13,014 bases of DNA. It comes from an uncultured Eubacteriales bacterium (GTDB taxonomy: Bacteria; Bacillota; Clostridia; Lachnospirales; Bianqueaceae). The first letter of the stretch is position 1. Each line of letters opens with the position of its first letter. The notes under the pieces were generated by a model. That model worked only from the letters and a program-made list of their open reading frames with translations, ran no database searches and was not told where the DNA came from. Positions 5,634 through 13,014 of the stretch are shown in pieces. A program made the position numbers and the translations under genes. The stretch spans positions 1 through 13,014 of the forward strand of contig CACZPA010000151.1 of NCBI GenBank assembly GCA_902782895.1, read 5' to 3'.

Positions 5634-8600
5634 TCAGACATCGCTGTCTTTCCGGTCGGCGGGCTCTGCCTGATCTGCTTTTTCTTCCTCTGCCAGTCTC
5701 TGCAGATATTCCTCCGCGTCGTCCGGCATCTCATCCATGCCGGTCTCGTCGATATTGATCTCTTTCAGTTCTTTCTTGGAGAAGATATCATACATAACCG
5801 GAATAATGTAAAGCGTCATCAGCGTCGCGTAGATCAGGCCGCCGATGATAACAAGCGCAAGTCCTCTGCCGAGCTCCGAACCGACATCCTTGCTCAGCAG
5901 CATCGTGATCATGGCCAGAACCGTCGTCAGCGTTGTCATCAGGATCGGGCGCATACGGGTCTCGCCAGAAGCGACAAGCGCTTCTCTCTTGCTGACTCCG
6001 CCGAGACGAAGCTGATTCGTATAATCGACGAATACGATTCCGTTATTAACAACGACACCCATCAGGATCAGAAATCCCATCAGCGACATCATGGAAAGCT
6101 TTTCCCCGGCGATGATCAGGGCAAACATGCCGCCCGTAAAAGCCAGAGGGATCGTAAACAGTACGATAAACGGACTCTTCAGACTCTGGAACTGCGCGAC
6201 CATGATCAGATAGATCATGATCAGCGCCAGCAGAATCATCTGTGCCATACTGGAAACCATATCATTCAGTGAAGAATTCTCGCCGGCGATCTCAGCGGTA
6301 TATCCGTCCGGGATCTCCACTTCATCCAGAATCTTCTGCACCTTGCCGGCCAGAAGGTTTGTGCTGTAGCCTTCCGCGGTCGAGGACGAGATCGTCACGA
6401 TACGGGAACCGTTCTCCCGGTTTACAGCCTTGAAAGCCGGTTCCATCTCCACAGTGGCAAACTCGGAGAGTATATGCTTCTCCTGCCCTGTCGCGCCGGT
6501 CAGATCAAAGGTCTGCGCGGTGAATTCATAGTTCAGAATATTGTCCAGATTCGGTACACGTGTTTCGTCTTCGACGATGACTTTATACTCGATTCCGTCA
6601 AAAGTCAGGCGAACCGCGGTCGTGCTCTTGGTCAGAGCCACCGCCAGCGTCTGATAGATCTGCGCGACCGTCAGATTGTTCTCACGGACTTTATCCTTAT
6701 CGATGACGATATGAACCTCTTTATCGGACTCGCTCTCGCCGTTCGAGATACTCTCGATACCGTCGATCTCCTTCATCCGGTCCATGATGTCGTAGGAAAT
6801 CTCACGAAGCTTATCCATGCTCTGTCCCCGGATATCGATTTCAATACCGGAGCCGGTCAGAAGCGAAATATCCATCGAATTGGTCGTGGAAACGGCAAGT
6901 GTCACGTCCATGTTCTCGCTGATCTTATTGATATCGTCGACAACACGTTTCTGATGTCTGCCGCCGTCCTGATCCAGCACCATATAATACGTATAGGAAT
7001 TGCTCAGTCCGTTGGAAGAACCGAAGCCCGCGATTCCTGAGACCGCGCTTCCGGCGCTTGCGGAATTCATTACGCCGACGCGGTCGATCCCCTTAACATC
7101 CATCAACGCGTCCATTGTACGGTCCGCGTATTCAAAAGCTTTCTCCTTCGGCGTATCCTGCGGCAGGATCAGTGTCGCGGAGATCTGATTCGATGAGAAA
7201 GAAGGCAGGATCTGCATGCCGTATCCGATCAGGCTGGAAGCCGAGACGACAAGCAGGATGATCGCTATAGCAAGCGGCACCCACTTGCGTTTCAGACACC
7301 AGCGCAGGGACTTTTTGTAGACTTTCATCACCCTGTCCATGAAAGGATGCTTTTTCTCGGTCTGTTTCTGCAGAACGGTACTGCCCGCTGTCGGGACAAA
7401 GGTCAGCGCGACAAAAAGCGATGCCAGCAGAGAGAATGTGATCGTCAGTGCCATATCCATCATCAGCTGACGGATCAGTCCCTGTGTGAAGAACATCGGC
7501 AGGAATACGCAGATTGTTGTCAGCGTGGAGCTCACAATGGAACTGCGGACCTGGGAAGCGCCCTGCACTGCTGCTGTCGGAGCCGCTACGCCTCTGGAAC
7601 GGAGCCTGTAGATATTCTCGATTACGACAATGGAGTTGTCGACCAGCATACCGATTCCAAGCGCCAATCCCGAAAGGGAAACCATATTCAGGGAGATGTG
7701 GGAGAAGTACATCAGAACCAGCGCGAACAGTACGGAAAGCGGCATGGAAAGCGCGACTACGACTGTCGGCTTCCAGTCCTTCAGGAAGAACGCCAGTACG
7801 ATCATGGCCAGGATCGCGCCTTCGATCAGGTTTGTCAGAACACTGCGCAGGATCATATGGATGTATTCACCCTGATCCATGATAACCGTAACATGCAGAT
7901 TCGGGTCGGATTTCTCCAGTTCCTTGCCCAGATCGTTGCAGGCATCCGCGACTTCGCTTGTCGAGGCGGTCGAGGATTTATAGATAGAAAGCAAAACAGC
8001 CTGTTCCCGGTTCACTTTCGCGTAACTGTCTTCGGAATTGTCGGTAATCTCGACGTCCGCGACGTCCTTGATCCGGACATTTCCGATCCCGTCGACGGTT
8101 ACAAGAATCAGATTCTCCAGCTCATCCGCGCTTGCGATCTCGTTGCCGATCTTGATGACATACGAATTGTCGTCATCCTTACCGCCTTCGATATAACCGG
8201 CCGGCATGGAGAAGTTCTGCGCGTAGATCAGCTGTGAAATCGTCGTAATATCGAGAAGACTGTCCGCTTTCGCGTTCGCGAGAGCTTCTTCCCGTGCTTT
8301 ATTGTATTCTTCAAGCGCTGCTTCATACTGCGCTTTGCCTTCTTCGTATTTCTGCTCACCCTCCGCGAGCGTCATGGACCCAAGCGTGAGCTGCGCGTTC
8401 ATTCCGGAAAGGATCAGCTGCGCGGCCTCATCGCCCAGTGAACTGTCCAGCGGATTGGCCTGGTACTGTGCCAGCAGCCCTGTCAGATTGCCGAGCATCG
8501 TTCTCGCGTCAGACAGGCTGAGGGAAATATCCGCGGCACGGTCATCCAGCTCCTGCAGACGGTCATAAATCGTGATCGCGTCCTGCAGTCTGGCGTCCAG

Positions 8601-10280
8601 GCTGGAAAAAGTATTCATGGTCTGCGTGATCTGATCTGCCGAAAGGTTGCCGATGGAATCCAGAGTGGAAAGCTCCGCCTGTATAGCCGCCAGATCCGAT
8701 GTCGCCTGATTCAGTTCTTCCTGTTTAGCCTCACGATTTGCCTGAAGAGCCGCAAGCTCCTCCTGCTTCTGCGCGAGCTCTTCCTCCAGCGCCTTGCGCT
8801 CCGCTTCGCGGTCTGCATCACTTTCCACATCACTTTCCGCAGGTGCCGAGGACTCAGTGGGAGCCGAGGAATCCGCAGAAGTTGAGGATTCTGAAGCGGC
8901 CGATGATTCTGCAGTCGATGTCTCCGATGCAGTCGATGTCTCCGTACCGGCGGACGTCTCCGACGCCGCTGCGGGCTCCGCATTTGACGATTCCGAGGCT
9001 GACGACTCCGCATTAGAAGACTCTGCGGCTGACGACTCTGCGGCGGCAGATTCTTCCGCAGCGGCATCCTCTGCCTGCATCGCGGCAAGCTGGGCCTGAA
9101 TCTGCAGAATCTCCAGCTGCAGCACGGTTTCCTGCTGCTGCAGGTCCGTCACTTCTCCTGTGATCGACTCTACCTGTGCTGCCGCTGCTTCACGGGAAGC
9201 AGTAAGCTCCGTGACTCTGGACGTGGAGGCACGGGATACAGAGGCTTCCAGCGCGGCCAGCTTGTCCGCGGAAGACAGCGCGTCCTCCCAGCCGGATGGC
9301 ATGGTTTCCGCATCGTAGTCCGCGTCAAAAGCTTCCAGATAGCTCAGCAATAACTGATAAGAATCCGTAATTCCGTTCGGATTCGGCAAAGCGGAGACGA
9401 TCTGCTCCAGATTGCCGACCATCGCGTCCAGCTGTGACTGCGCGGAATCCGCCTGTTCCTTTACGGAATTCAGGCTATTCTCCAGACTTGCGATCTGACT
9501 GTTCGCGCCGTCGATCGCGCGCCGCATCTGCTGACTGATCTCCTCCTGCTGGGCCTGCAGCGCCTGCTGTCCCGCTTCCAGCTGTTCCCTGCCCTCATCA
9601 ATCTGTTCTTTTGCGGCGTCCAGAGCCTCTCCCGCCGCGTCCAGCTGTTTTTTCGCTTCATCAAGCTGCTCATTGACCAGCGAAAGCAATCTGTCGTTCA
9701 GATCATCGATTTTGCGCTGGCTGACCGTAATGTGGACTTCTTTCTCCACAAGTCCGGACGCGGAAACACTCGCGACACCGTCGATCCTCTCGTAGTAAGG
9801 GATTACATGTCCCGAGACATACGAAGAAAGCTCCTCCAGATCCATTCCGGCATAGTCGATTGCGACATATTGCGTCGCGATCATATTCGGATTGATCTCG
9901 AGCAGTGTTGGTGTCCCCGCGGTCTCCGGCAGCTGGCTTGCCGCCTGGTTCACCGCGGCCGACACCTTAACCATGGCGCTGTCCATGTTGGTGCCTTGCG
10001 CAAATTCCAGCATGATCATGGAGAAGTTCTCATTGCTCCGTGACGAAACATTCTTGACGTTTGTCACGGTCGCGAGCTGATCCTCCAGGACCTTGGTAAC
10101 ATCCGCTTCCACCATCTCCGGAGACGCACCGGGATCTACGGTCGCTACCACGATATAGGGAAGGCTGATCTCCGGAAGCATGTCGGTCGTTTCATTCAGA
10201 ATACTGACGACACCGAGTACGATGATCAGGATCACGCCAACCAAAACCGTGTAAGGTCTTCTTACACTATACTTTGTCAT
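5634..10280 (-). CDS. RND-superfamily efflux permease with a giant coiled-coil insertion
   Basis: This 1548-residue protein is an AcrB/HAE-type RND permease; usual length is about 1000-1250. Membrane segment 1 is near residues 11-29, segments 2-6 near 811-965, segment 7 near 1001-1021, and segments 8-12 near 1343-1497. Segment 4 carries GMLVDNSIVVIEN, with Asp881 at the AcrB Asp407 position and Asn882 replacing Asp408. Segment 10 has VVNNGIVFVDY, with Asn where AcrB has Lys940; both are common in Gram-positive members. Porter halves are recognisable (33-195 with 675-800, and 1025-1340). Residues about 196-674 are an extra block: coiled coils around a Ser/Ala/Glu/Thr-rich linker (403-487). The C-terminus is acidic. 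It is proton-driven by family, with the export substrate unknown. The start at 10280 has only a weak GAGAAG site. It lies 67 bp after a co-directional esterase gene, with no terminator between. No membrane-fusion-protein gene is adjacent. Confidence 0.93.
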   Translation of the reverse strand: MTKYSVRRPYTVLVGVILIIVLGVVSILNETTDMLPEISLPYIVVATVDPGASPEMVEADVTKVLEDQLATVTNVKNVSSRSNENFSMIMLEFAQGTNMDSAMVKVSAAVNQAASQLPETAGTPTLLEINPNMIATQYVAIDYAGMDLEELSSYVSGHVIPYYERIDGVASVSASGLVEKEVHITVSQRKIDDLNDRLLSLVNEQLDEAKKQLDAAGEALDAAKEQIDEGREQLEAGQQALQAQQEEISQQMRRAIDGANSQIASLENSLNSVKEQADSAQSQLDAMVGNLEQIVSALPNPNGITDSYQLLLSYLEAFDADYDAETMPSGWEDALSSADKLAALEASVSRASTSRVTELTASREAAAAQVESITGEVTDLQQQETVLQLEILQIQAQLAAMQAEDAAAEESAAAESSAAESSNAESSASESSNAEPAAASETSAGTETSTASETSTAESSAASESSTSADSSAPTESSAPAESDVESDADREAERKALEEELAQKQEELAALQANREAKQEELNQATSDLAAIQAELSTLDSIGNLSADQITQTMNTFSSLDARLQDAITIYDRLQELDDRAADISLSLSDARTMLGNLTGLLAQYQANPLDSSLGDEAAQLILSGMNAQLTLGSMTLAEGEQKYEEGKAQYEAALEEYNKAREEALANAKADSLLDITTISQLIYAQNFSMPAGYIEGGKDDDNSYVIKIGNEIASADELENLILVTVDGIGNVRIKDVADVEITDNSEDSYAKVNREQAVLLSIYKSSTASTSEVADACNDLGKELEKSDPNLHVTVIMDQGEYIHMILRSVLTNLIEGAILAMIVLAFFLKDWKPTVVVALSMPLSVLFALVLMYFSHISLNMVSLSGLALGIGMLVDNSIVVIENIYRLRSRGVAAPTAAVQGASQVRSSIVSSTLTTICVFLPMFFTQGLIRQLMMDMALTITFSLLASLFVALTFVPTAGSTVLQKQTEKKHPFMDRVMKVYKKSLRWCLKRKWVPLAIAIILLVVSASSLIGYGMQILPSFSSNQISATLILPQDTPKEKAFEYADRTMDALMDVKGIDRVGVMNSASAGSAVSGIAGFGSSNGLSNSYTYYMVLDQDGGRHQKRVVDDINKISENMDVTLAVSTTNSMDISLLTGSGIEIDIRGQSMDKLREISYDIMDRMKEIDGIESISNGESESDKEVHIVIDKDKVRENNLTVAQIYQTLAVALTKSTTAVRLTFDGIEYKVIVEDETRVPNLDNILNYEFTAQTFDLTGATGQEKHILSEFATVEMEPAFKAVNRENGSRIVTISSSTAEGYSTNLLAGKVQKILDEVEIPDGYTAEIAGENSSLNDMVSSMAQMILLALIMIYLIMVAQFQSLKSPFIVLFTIPLAFTGGMFALIIAGEKLSMMSLMGFLILMGVVVNNGIVFVDYTNQLRLGGVSKREALVASGETRMRPILMTTLTTVLAMITMLLSKDVGSELGRGLALVIIGGLIYATLMTLYIIPVMYDIFSKKELKEINIDETGMDEMPDDAEEYLQRLAEEEKADQAEPADRKDSDV
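8820..9074 (-). repeat. Low-complexity Ser/Ala/Glu/Thr-rich segment within the RND gene
   Basis: Codons 403-487 encode short irregular repeats of the type ESSAAESSNAESSASE and TASETSTA. At DNA level an 18-nt unit beginning GCAGTCGATGTCTCCG is tandemly duplicated at 8911-8944, which points to expansion by slippage. On the protein it is a flexible acidic linker between two coiled-coil blocks on the outer side of the membrane. Confidence 0.85.
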
Positions 10281-10313
10281 GTGTATATCTTCTCTTTTCT
10301 ATTTGCCATTCAG

Positions 10314-10346
10314 CAGACTGGCAGACTGGCTTGGGAACAGACCGGC
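10314..10346. repeat. Three short direct copies of CAGACTGGC between esterase and RND genes
   Basis: CAGACTGGC occurs at 10314-10322 and 10322-10330 (sharing one base), and CAGACCGGC at 10338-10346. They fill much of the 67-bp gap just upstream of the RND ribosome site. They could be a regulator site or chance; no promoter or hairpin was found here. Confidence 0.35.
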
Positions 10347-10347
10347 T

Positions 10348-11106
10348 TTACAGGCGCTCCGCCTTCATTCTCTCGATAAAACGCCGGATCAGCTGATCCA
10401 TTGCTTCGTGTGTATGTCCGATGCCCGGAAGCTCCGTAAACTGATAATGATAAGGATCTCCCGGAACCTTCTCGAATTCTTCTTTCACAAGATAATTCAT
10501 ATCCAGCCAGGGATCTGCTCCGCCCCAGCCGTGATCCACCACCGGCAGCGGACGGCCGGAAAGAGGGAGCTCACGGATTTTCTTGCGTACGCAGTACTCA
10601 GAATCCTTCATATCGCCTTCGCCGAACAGACGGATCTTCTCCGCCTGTCTGTTGGAGAAATCCGCGTCTGCCTTATCGCCAGCAGCATACGCGCCAATGT
10701 AGCCGAAAGTCTCCGGGAAGGAAAGTCCGACCTCAAGCGCGCCGTATCCGCCATTCGAGAAACCGCTGATCCAGTTGTCTGCGCGGTCCGTGGAAAGCTG
10801 CGGGAACAGATTGCGCATAATCTTCACATGTTCGTCGCCGACATAATCCAGATATCTGCGTCCATGTGCCTCATTTACATAACAGGAATCGTTGGAATTG
10901 ACCGCGATCAAAGCCAGATCCGGTGTCTTCTCAACATAGGAGGCCACCATCGTATGCAGCAGCCAATCGGTATGATCGCTTCCGCCGCCGTGCAGAATCC
11001 ACAGCACTCGCCACGGACGATCACTCGCCGTGTCCGGCAGCATAGCCCAGGTATCCATACGAAGATGCAATATTTTAGAGCCAAGATTAAACTGTGCAAA
11101 TGTCAT
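10348..11106 (-). CDS. Putative esterase (EstA/esterase-D-like alpha/beta hydrolase)
   Basis: This 252-residue serine hydrolase belongs to the PF00756-type esterase family, related to tributyrin and feruloyl esterases. LHGGGSDHTDW (39-48) supplies the oxyanion region, GFSNGG holds the nucleophile Ser117 (115-120), and GIGHTHE (228-234) carries the likely catalytic histidine, His231 or His233. Asp191 or Asp198 are candidates for the acid. No signal peptide is present, so the protein should act in the cytoplasm. The ATG at 11106 has AGGGGGA about 9 nt before it and a good promoter upstream. The RND permease gene follows after 67 bp with no terminator seen, so the two are probably co-transcribed. 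A functional link, such as modifying a compound that the pump exports, is only a guess. Confidence 0.88.
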   Translation of the reverse strand: MTFAQFNLGSKILHLRMDTWAMLPDTASDRPWRVLWILHGGGSDHTDWLLHTMVASYVEKTPDLALIAVNSNDSCYVNEAHGRRYLDYVGDEHVKIMRNLFPQLSTDRADNWISGFSNGGYGALEVGLSFPETFGYIGAYAAGDKADADFSNRQAEKIRLFGEGDMKDSEYCVRKKIRELPLSGRPLPVVDHGWGGADPWLDMNYLVKEEFEKVPGDPYHYQFTELPGIGHTHEAMDQLIRRFIERMKAERL

Positions 11107-11139
11107 TTTCTGATCCCCCTATCTCTATAATGATTAACA

Positions 11140-11168
11140 ATCTTATCGAAAAACGGGCCTACTGTCAA
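11140..11168 (-). promoter_or_regulatory. Promoter of the esterase-RND transcript
   Basis: On the minus strand, TTGACA (11168-11163), a 17-nt spacer and TAAGAT (11145-11140) give a strong sigma-A match. The start site would be near 11133, about 27 nt before the ATG at 11106. Confidence 0.78.
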
Positions 11169-11223
11169 TACTTCCGGTCCGTTGCAAATTTGAACAAATC
11201 GTGAATAGCCTCCATAGCAAACT

Positions 11224-11258
11224 GGCGGTATATTTTCAAAAATATGAAATATACCGCC
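11224..11258. other. 12-bp perfect inverted repeat (hairpin) between lipoprotein and esterase genes
   Basis: GGCGGTATATTT (11224-11235) and AAATATACCGCC (11247-11258) are exact reverse complements around an 11-nt loop. It lies 43 bp past the lipoprotein stop and 56 bp upstream of the esterase -35 box. No T-tract follows on either strand, so it is a poor intrinsic terminator. It may be an mRNA 3'-end stem or a protein-binding site. Confidence 0.6.
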
Positions 11259-11300
11259 GCATATAGAAAATTCATTCGGTTTTCACAGCTTATTTGACTG

Positions 11301-12884
11301 TTACTGTAAGGATTGTATCGTTTGTTCTGTCTGTGCCAGAGGATCCATGCTCCGGTCTGCCTGGAAGTACTTGACATAGGAAACCGTGGCGTACCGATAC
11401 GAATCGTTGATCTGTTTCTCCGCCGGCTCAAAACCATCCTCCTCTGTCAGATACAAATAATCCGGCATCTGCAAGCCTTCGTTCTTCCAGTATATATACG
11501 CCTGTCCTGCTCCATCCTCCATGATCACGGAAATCGGATCCACGCCCCCTGCGGAACAGGATTCCTGCGCATAATAGAGGACAAGTTTTCCGTCTTCATA
11601 ACCGAATACCCTCTGATATGCTGCATTCGCCCATGCATTTTCCTTTGACAGGTAGCCGCAGAAAAGCTCATCCTCGCCATCTCCGTTGAAATCCGCAAGT
11701 ACAGCTGACACCAATCCATAATAATGAATGTTATCAAGATAGTCAGATTTGCTCTCCAACAGTTCTGTCCCCGGTCCATAGATCGTCCGAAGCATATCAA
11801 TAGCCAGCAGATATGCTTCTTTCCTCGATTGCGGGTCTGGAACAATGAATTGCTCTGCAGGATTCCTGGCCTGTTTAATCAGATAATACATTGTCATCTG
11901 CGCGTCCAGAAGCTGTTCTTCTGTCGGAGCGGCAGATTCTTCTCCAACATCCTCCTGCACCAGCCGAGCTTCGCCTGCATAGGTATAAGTCTGACGGTAA
12001 TTCTCCCCGTCAAACGTAGTGTATTCAATATAAAGATCCGGAATACCGTTCTCCGTATCCATCAGCCTGACAACTGTCAGACCGGTGAATACCGACGCAT
12101 CTGTATATCTGGCTCGCCCTTCTTGTATATCAGAATCAAGAAGCTTAGACCATACGATGTTTGCATAGGCATCCGCCCATGCATAAGGTCCCTGCGGAAT
12201 CTTATCTGATAACGGATGATCTGTCCCGTTCTCTGCCGTATACTCTGTAAGCGGCACCTGCTCACCCTCTTCGTGGCTCTCGATATAGCGATATACCTTC
12301 TCAGATAACTCGCACTCTTCCGGAGCGATCATCTCATATGTATAATTGATATACAAAAATCGCTGTACGACCGGAGACGTTTCATCGATTTTCCGGAAAG
12401 ACCCGTCCATCAAAGCATAATATCCGGATCCGCTTCGCAGGAAGATCCTGCCGGATTCGGTCTGAACGATTTTTACCATTGCCGTCTCATCTGACCGCAG
12501 CTTTTGCTGATCTTCAAACAGAATATCCATGGAAAACGCATTGCCATATACGGTCTGGCTTATTACGCTGTTTTCCCTGTCATGCCAGCCCAGATACAGC
12601 TCTTCCTGCTGGTCTTGATCAAAATCGATCAGACGGATAACAGCGTCCCCGACCGAGAGCCTGTCCGCAAAAACATCAACAGTCATATTGTTTTTCTGCA
12701 GAAAGTCATACAGATCCTGGAGCCATACCGTTTCTGTTTTCTCTGATTCACTCGCTGCCGAAACGGTTTCAGGTTTTGAAATAACCGACTCCTGTAAGTC
12801 TGCTGTACCGGATTGTTGTGCGTTCTTATCCGCGCACCCGCATAACAGCAGCACTGTTAATATAATGATTATATATTTTTTCAT
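11301..12884 (-). CDS. Secreted lipoprotein with three Asp-rich (FG-GAP/EF-hand-like) repeats
   Basis: I do not recognise a named family for this 527-residue protein. The N-terminus is a lipoprotein signal: MKKY, then a hydrophobic stretch, then LLLCGC with Cys17 as the likely lipid-modified residue, followed by a Ser/Glu/Thr-rich linker (about 18-52). It should be anchored on the outer face of the membrane. Three similar segments occur: IDFDQDQQEELYLGW (86-100), MDTENGIPDLYIEY (275-288) and ADFNGDGEDELFCGY (397-411). The last is a canonical DxNxDGxxE calcium-loop or FG-GAP-like motif; the first two have lost some ligands. The start at 12884 is chosen because AGGAG lies 8 nt before it and it starts the signal peptide; the frame is open to 12956. 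It has its own promoter with a palindrome. The function is unknown; a binding or sensing role is a guess. Confidence 0.8.
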   Translation of the reverse strand: MKKYIIIILTVLLLCGCADKNAQQSGTADLQESVISKPETVSAASESEKTETVWLQDLYDFLQKNNMTVDVFADRLSVGDAVIRLIDFDQDQQEELYLGWHDRENSVISQTVYGNAFSMDILFEDQQKLRSDETAMVKIVQTESGRIFLRSGSGYYALMDGSFRKIDETSPVVQRFLYINYTYEMIAPEECELSEKVYRYIESHEEGEQVPLTEYTAENGTDHPLSDKIPQGPYAWADAYANIVWSKLLDSDIQEGRARYTDASVFTGLTVVRLMDTENGIPDLYIEYTTFDGENYRQTYTYAGEARLVQEDVGEESAAPTEEQLLDAQMTMYYLIKQARNPAEQFIVPDPQSRKEAYLLAIDMLRTIYGPGTELLESKSDYLDNIHYYGLVSAVLADFNGDGEDELFCGYLSKENAWANAAYQRVFGYEDGKLVLYYAQESCSAGGVDPISVIMEDGAGQAYIYWKNEGLQMPDYLYLTEEDGFEPAEKQINDSYRYATVSYVKYFQADRSMDPLAQTEQTIQSLQ

Positions 12885-12926
12885 CACTGAATCTCCTGTA
12901 CAAAAGCATTGTGTGTCTCTGCGTTT

Positions 12927-12955
12927 ATAATAGCATTCCTGCCGCAGGAAATCCA
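12927..12955 (-). promoter_or_regulatory. Extended -10 promoter of the lipoprotein gene
   Basis: On the minus strand, TGC directly precedes TATTAT (12932-12927), an extended -10 element. The -35 box at 17-nt spacing is weak (TGGATT, 12955-12950). Transcription would start near 12920, about 36 nt before the ATG at 12884. A weak -35 box with an operator in the spacer suggests a regulated promoter. Confidence 0.6.
12936..12950. promoter_or_regulatory. 15-bp inverted repeat in the promoter spacer, probable operator
   Basis: TTCCTGC-C-GCAGGAA is a perfect 7-1-7 inverted repeat that fills the spacer between the -35 and extended -10 elements of the lipoprotein promoter. A protein bound here would block RNA polymerase. 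No regulator gene is adjacent within the window. Confidence 0.55.
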
Positions 12956-13014
12956 CTTTCTTTCTGTTAAATCTTATTACATTTCAATGAAGATATAGAA
13001 ATGGTTTTCATCAA
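12956..13014. other. AT-rich right edge without a recognised gene
   Basis: These 59 bases are upstream of the lipoprotein promoter. I see no start codon with a ribosome site, terminator or RNA on either strand. Confidence 0.5.

Noticed and set aside
7347..8237. Plus-strand 296-codon open frame opposite the RND gene
   Set aside because: Antisense shadow of a well-supported conserved gene, with no start signals and no domain recognised.
8794..9099. Plus-strand open frame rich in Asp, Ser and Ala
   Set aside because: It is the antisense of the Ser/Ala/Glu low-complexity part of the RND permease; it has no ribosome site and no independent support.
10279..11130. Plus-strand 283-codon open frame opposite the second esterase
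   Set aside because: The minus-strand frame has a catalytic Ser motif, ribosome site and promoter; the plus frame has none.
11165..11275. Possible 36-residue membrane peptide (minus strand) between the lipoprotein and esterase genes
   Set aside because: The ATG at 11275 has no Shine-Dalgarno sequence, and the frame runs through the hairpin and into the esterase -35 box; most likely chance in AT-rich DNA.
1..13014. CRISPR arrays, insertion sequences, att sites, tRNA or rRNA genes, toxin-antitoxin pairs
   Set aside because: No regularly spaced repeats, transposase or integrase motifs, tRNA-like cloverleaf or rRNA sequence was seen in the window.

Overview
The window looks like chromosomal DNA from a Gram-positive anaerobe of the Clostridia, most likely a Lachnospiraceae-type organism. 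This is an inference from gene content: a TetM-like ribosomal GTPase, a tsaE-tsaB-rimI cluster, an FMN-riboswitch-controlled ECF riboflavin transporter, a single-membrane RND pump and a lipoprotein with Asp-rich repeats. Promoters are sigma-A-like, Shine-Dalgarno sequences are strong, and intergenic gaps are short. No tRNA, rRNA, insertion sequence, phage gene or CRISPR array was seen.

Layout. (1) 1-830, minus strand: an esterase-D-like hydrolase joined by an ATGA overlap to the first 39 codons of a TetM-like translational GTPase, which runs off the left edge. (2) 831-967: a compact divergent promoter region with overlapping -35 boxes. (3) 968-1939, plus strand: an AEC-family permease, whose terminator lies inside the convergent rimI gene. 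(4) 1914-4435, minus strand: an operon of an unknown membrane/coiled-coil protein, tsaE, tsaB and rimI. TsaE and TsaB belong to the t6A tRNA-modification machinery. (5) 4436-4836: divergent promoters, an FMN riboswitch and an intrinsic terminator, leading into ribU (4837-5466, plus). (6) 5467-5633: convergent gap with a bidirectional terminator. (7) 5634-11106, minus strand: an esterase followed by a very large RND permease (1548 aa), probably co-transcribed. (8) 11301-12884, minus strand: a 527-aa lipoprotein with three Asp-rich repeats, behind a promoter that carries a 15-bp inverted repeat.

The most unusual item is the RND permease. About 480 residues of coiled coil plus a Ser/Ala/Glu-rich linker are inserted in the first porter half, at a point where the second half has no insertion. 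By analogy with the coiled-coil insertions of mycobacterial MmpL pumps and the stalks of Firmicute YhgE/Pip-like proteins, it may form a built-in extracellular stalk or adaptor across the cell wall. That is inference. Regulatory architecture is the other theme: overlapping divergent promoters, a terminator encoded inside the opposing gene's conserved motif, and operator-like palindromes.
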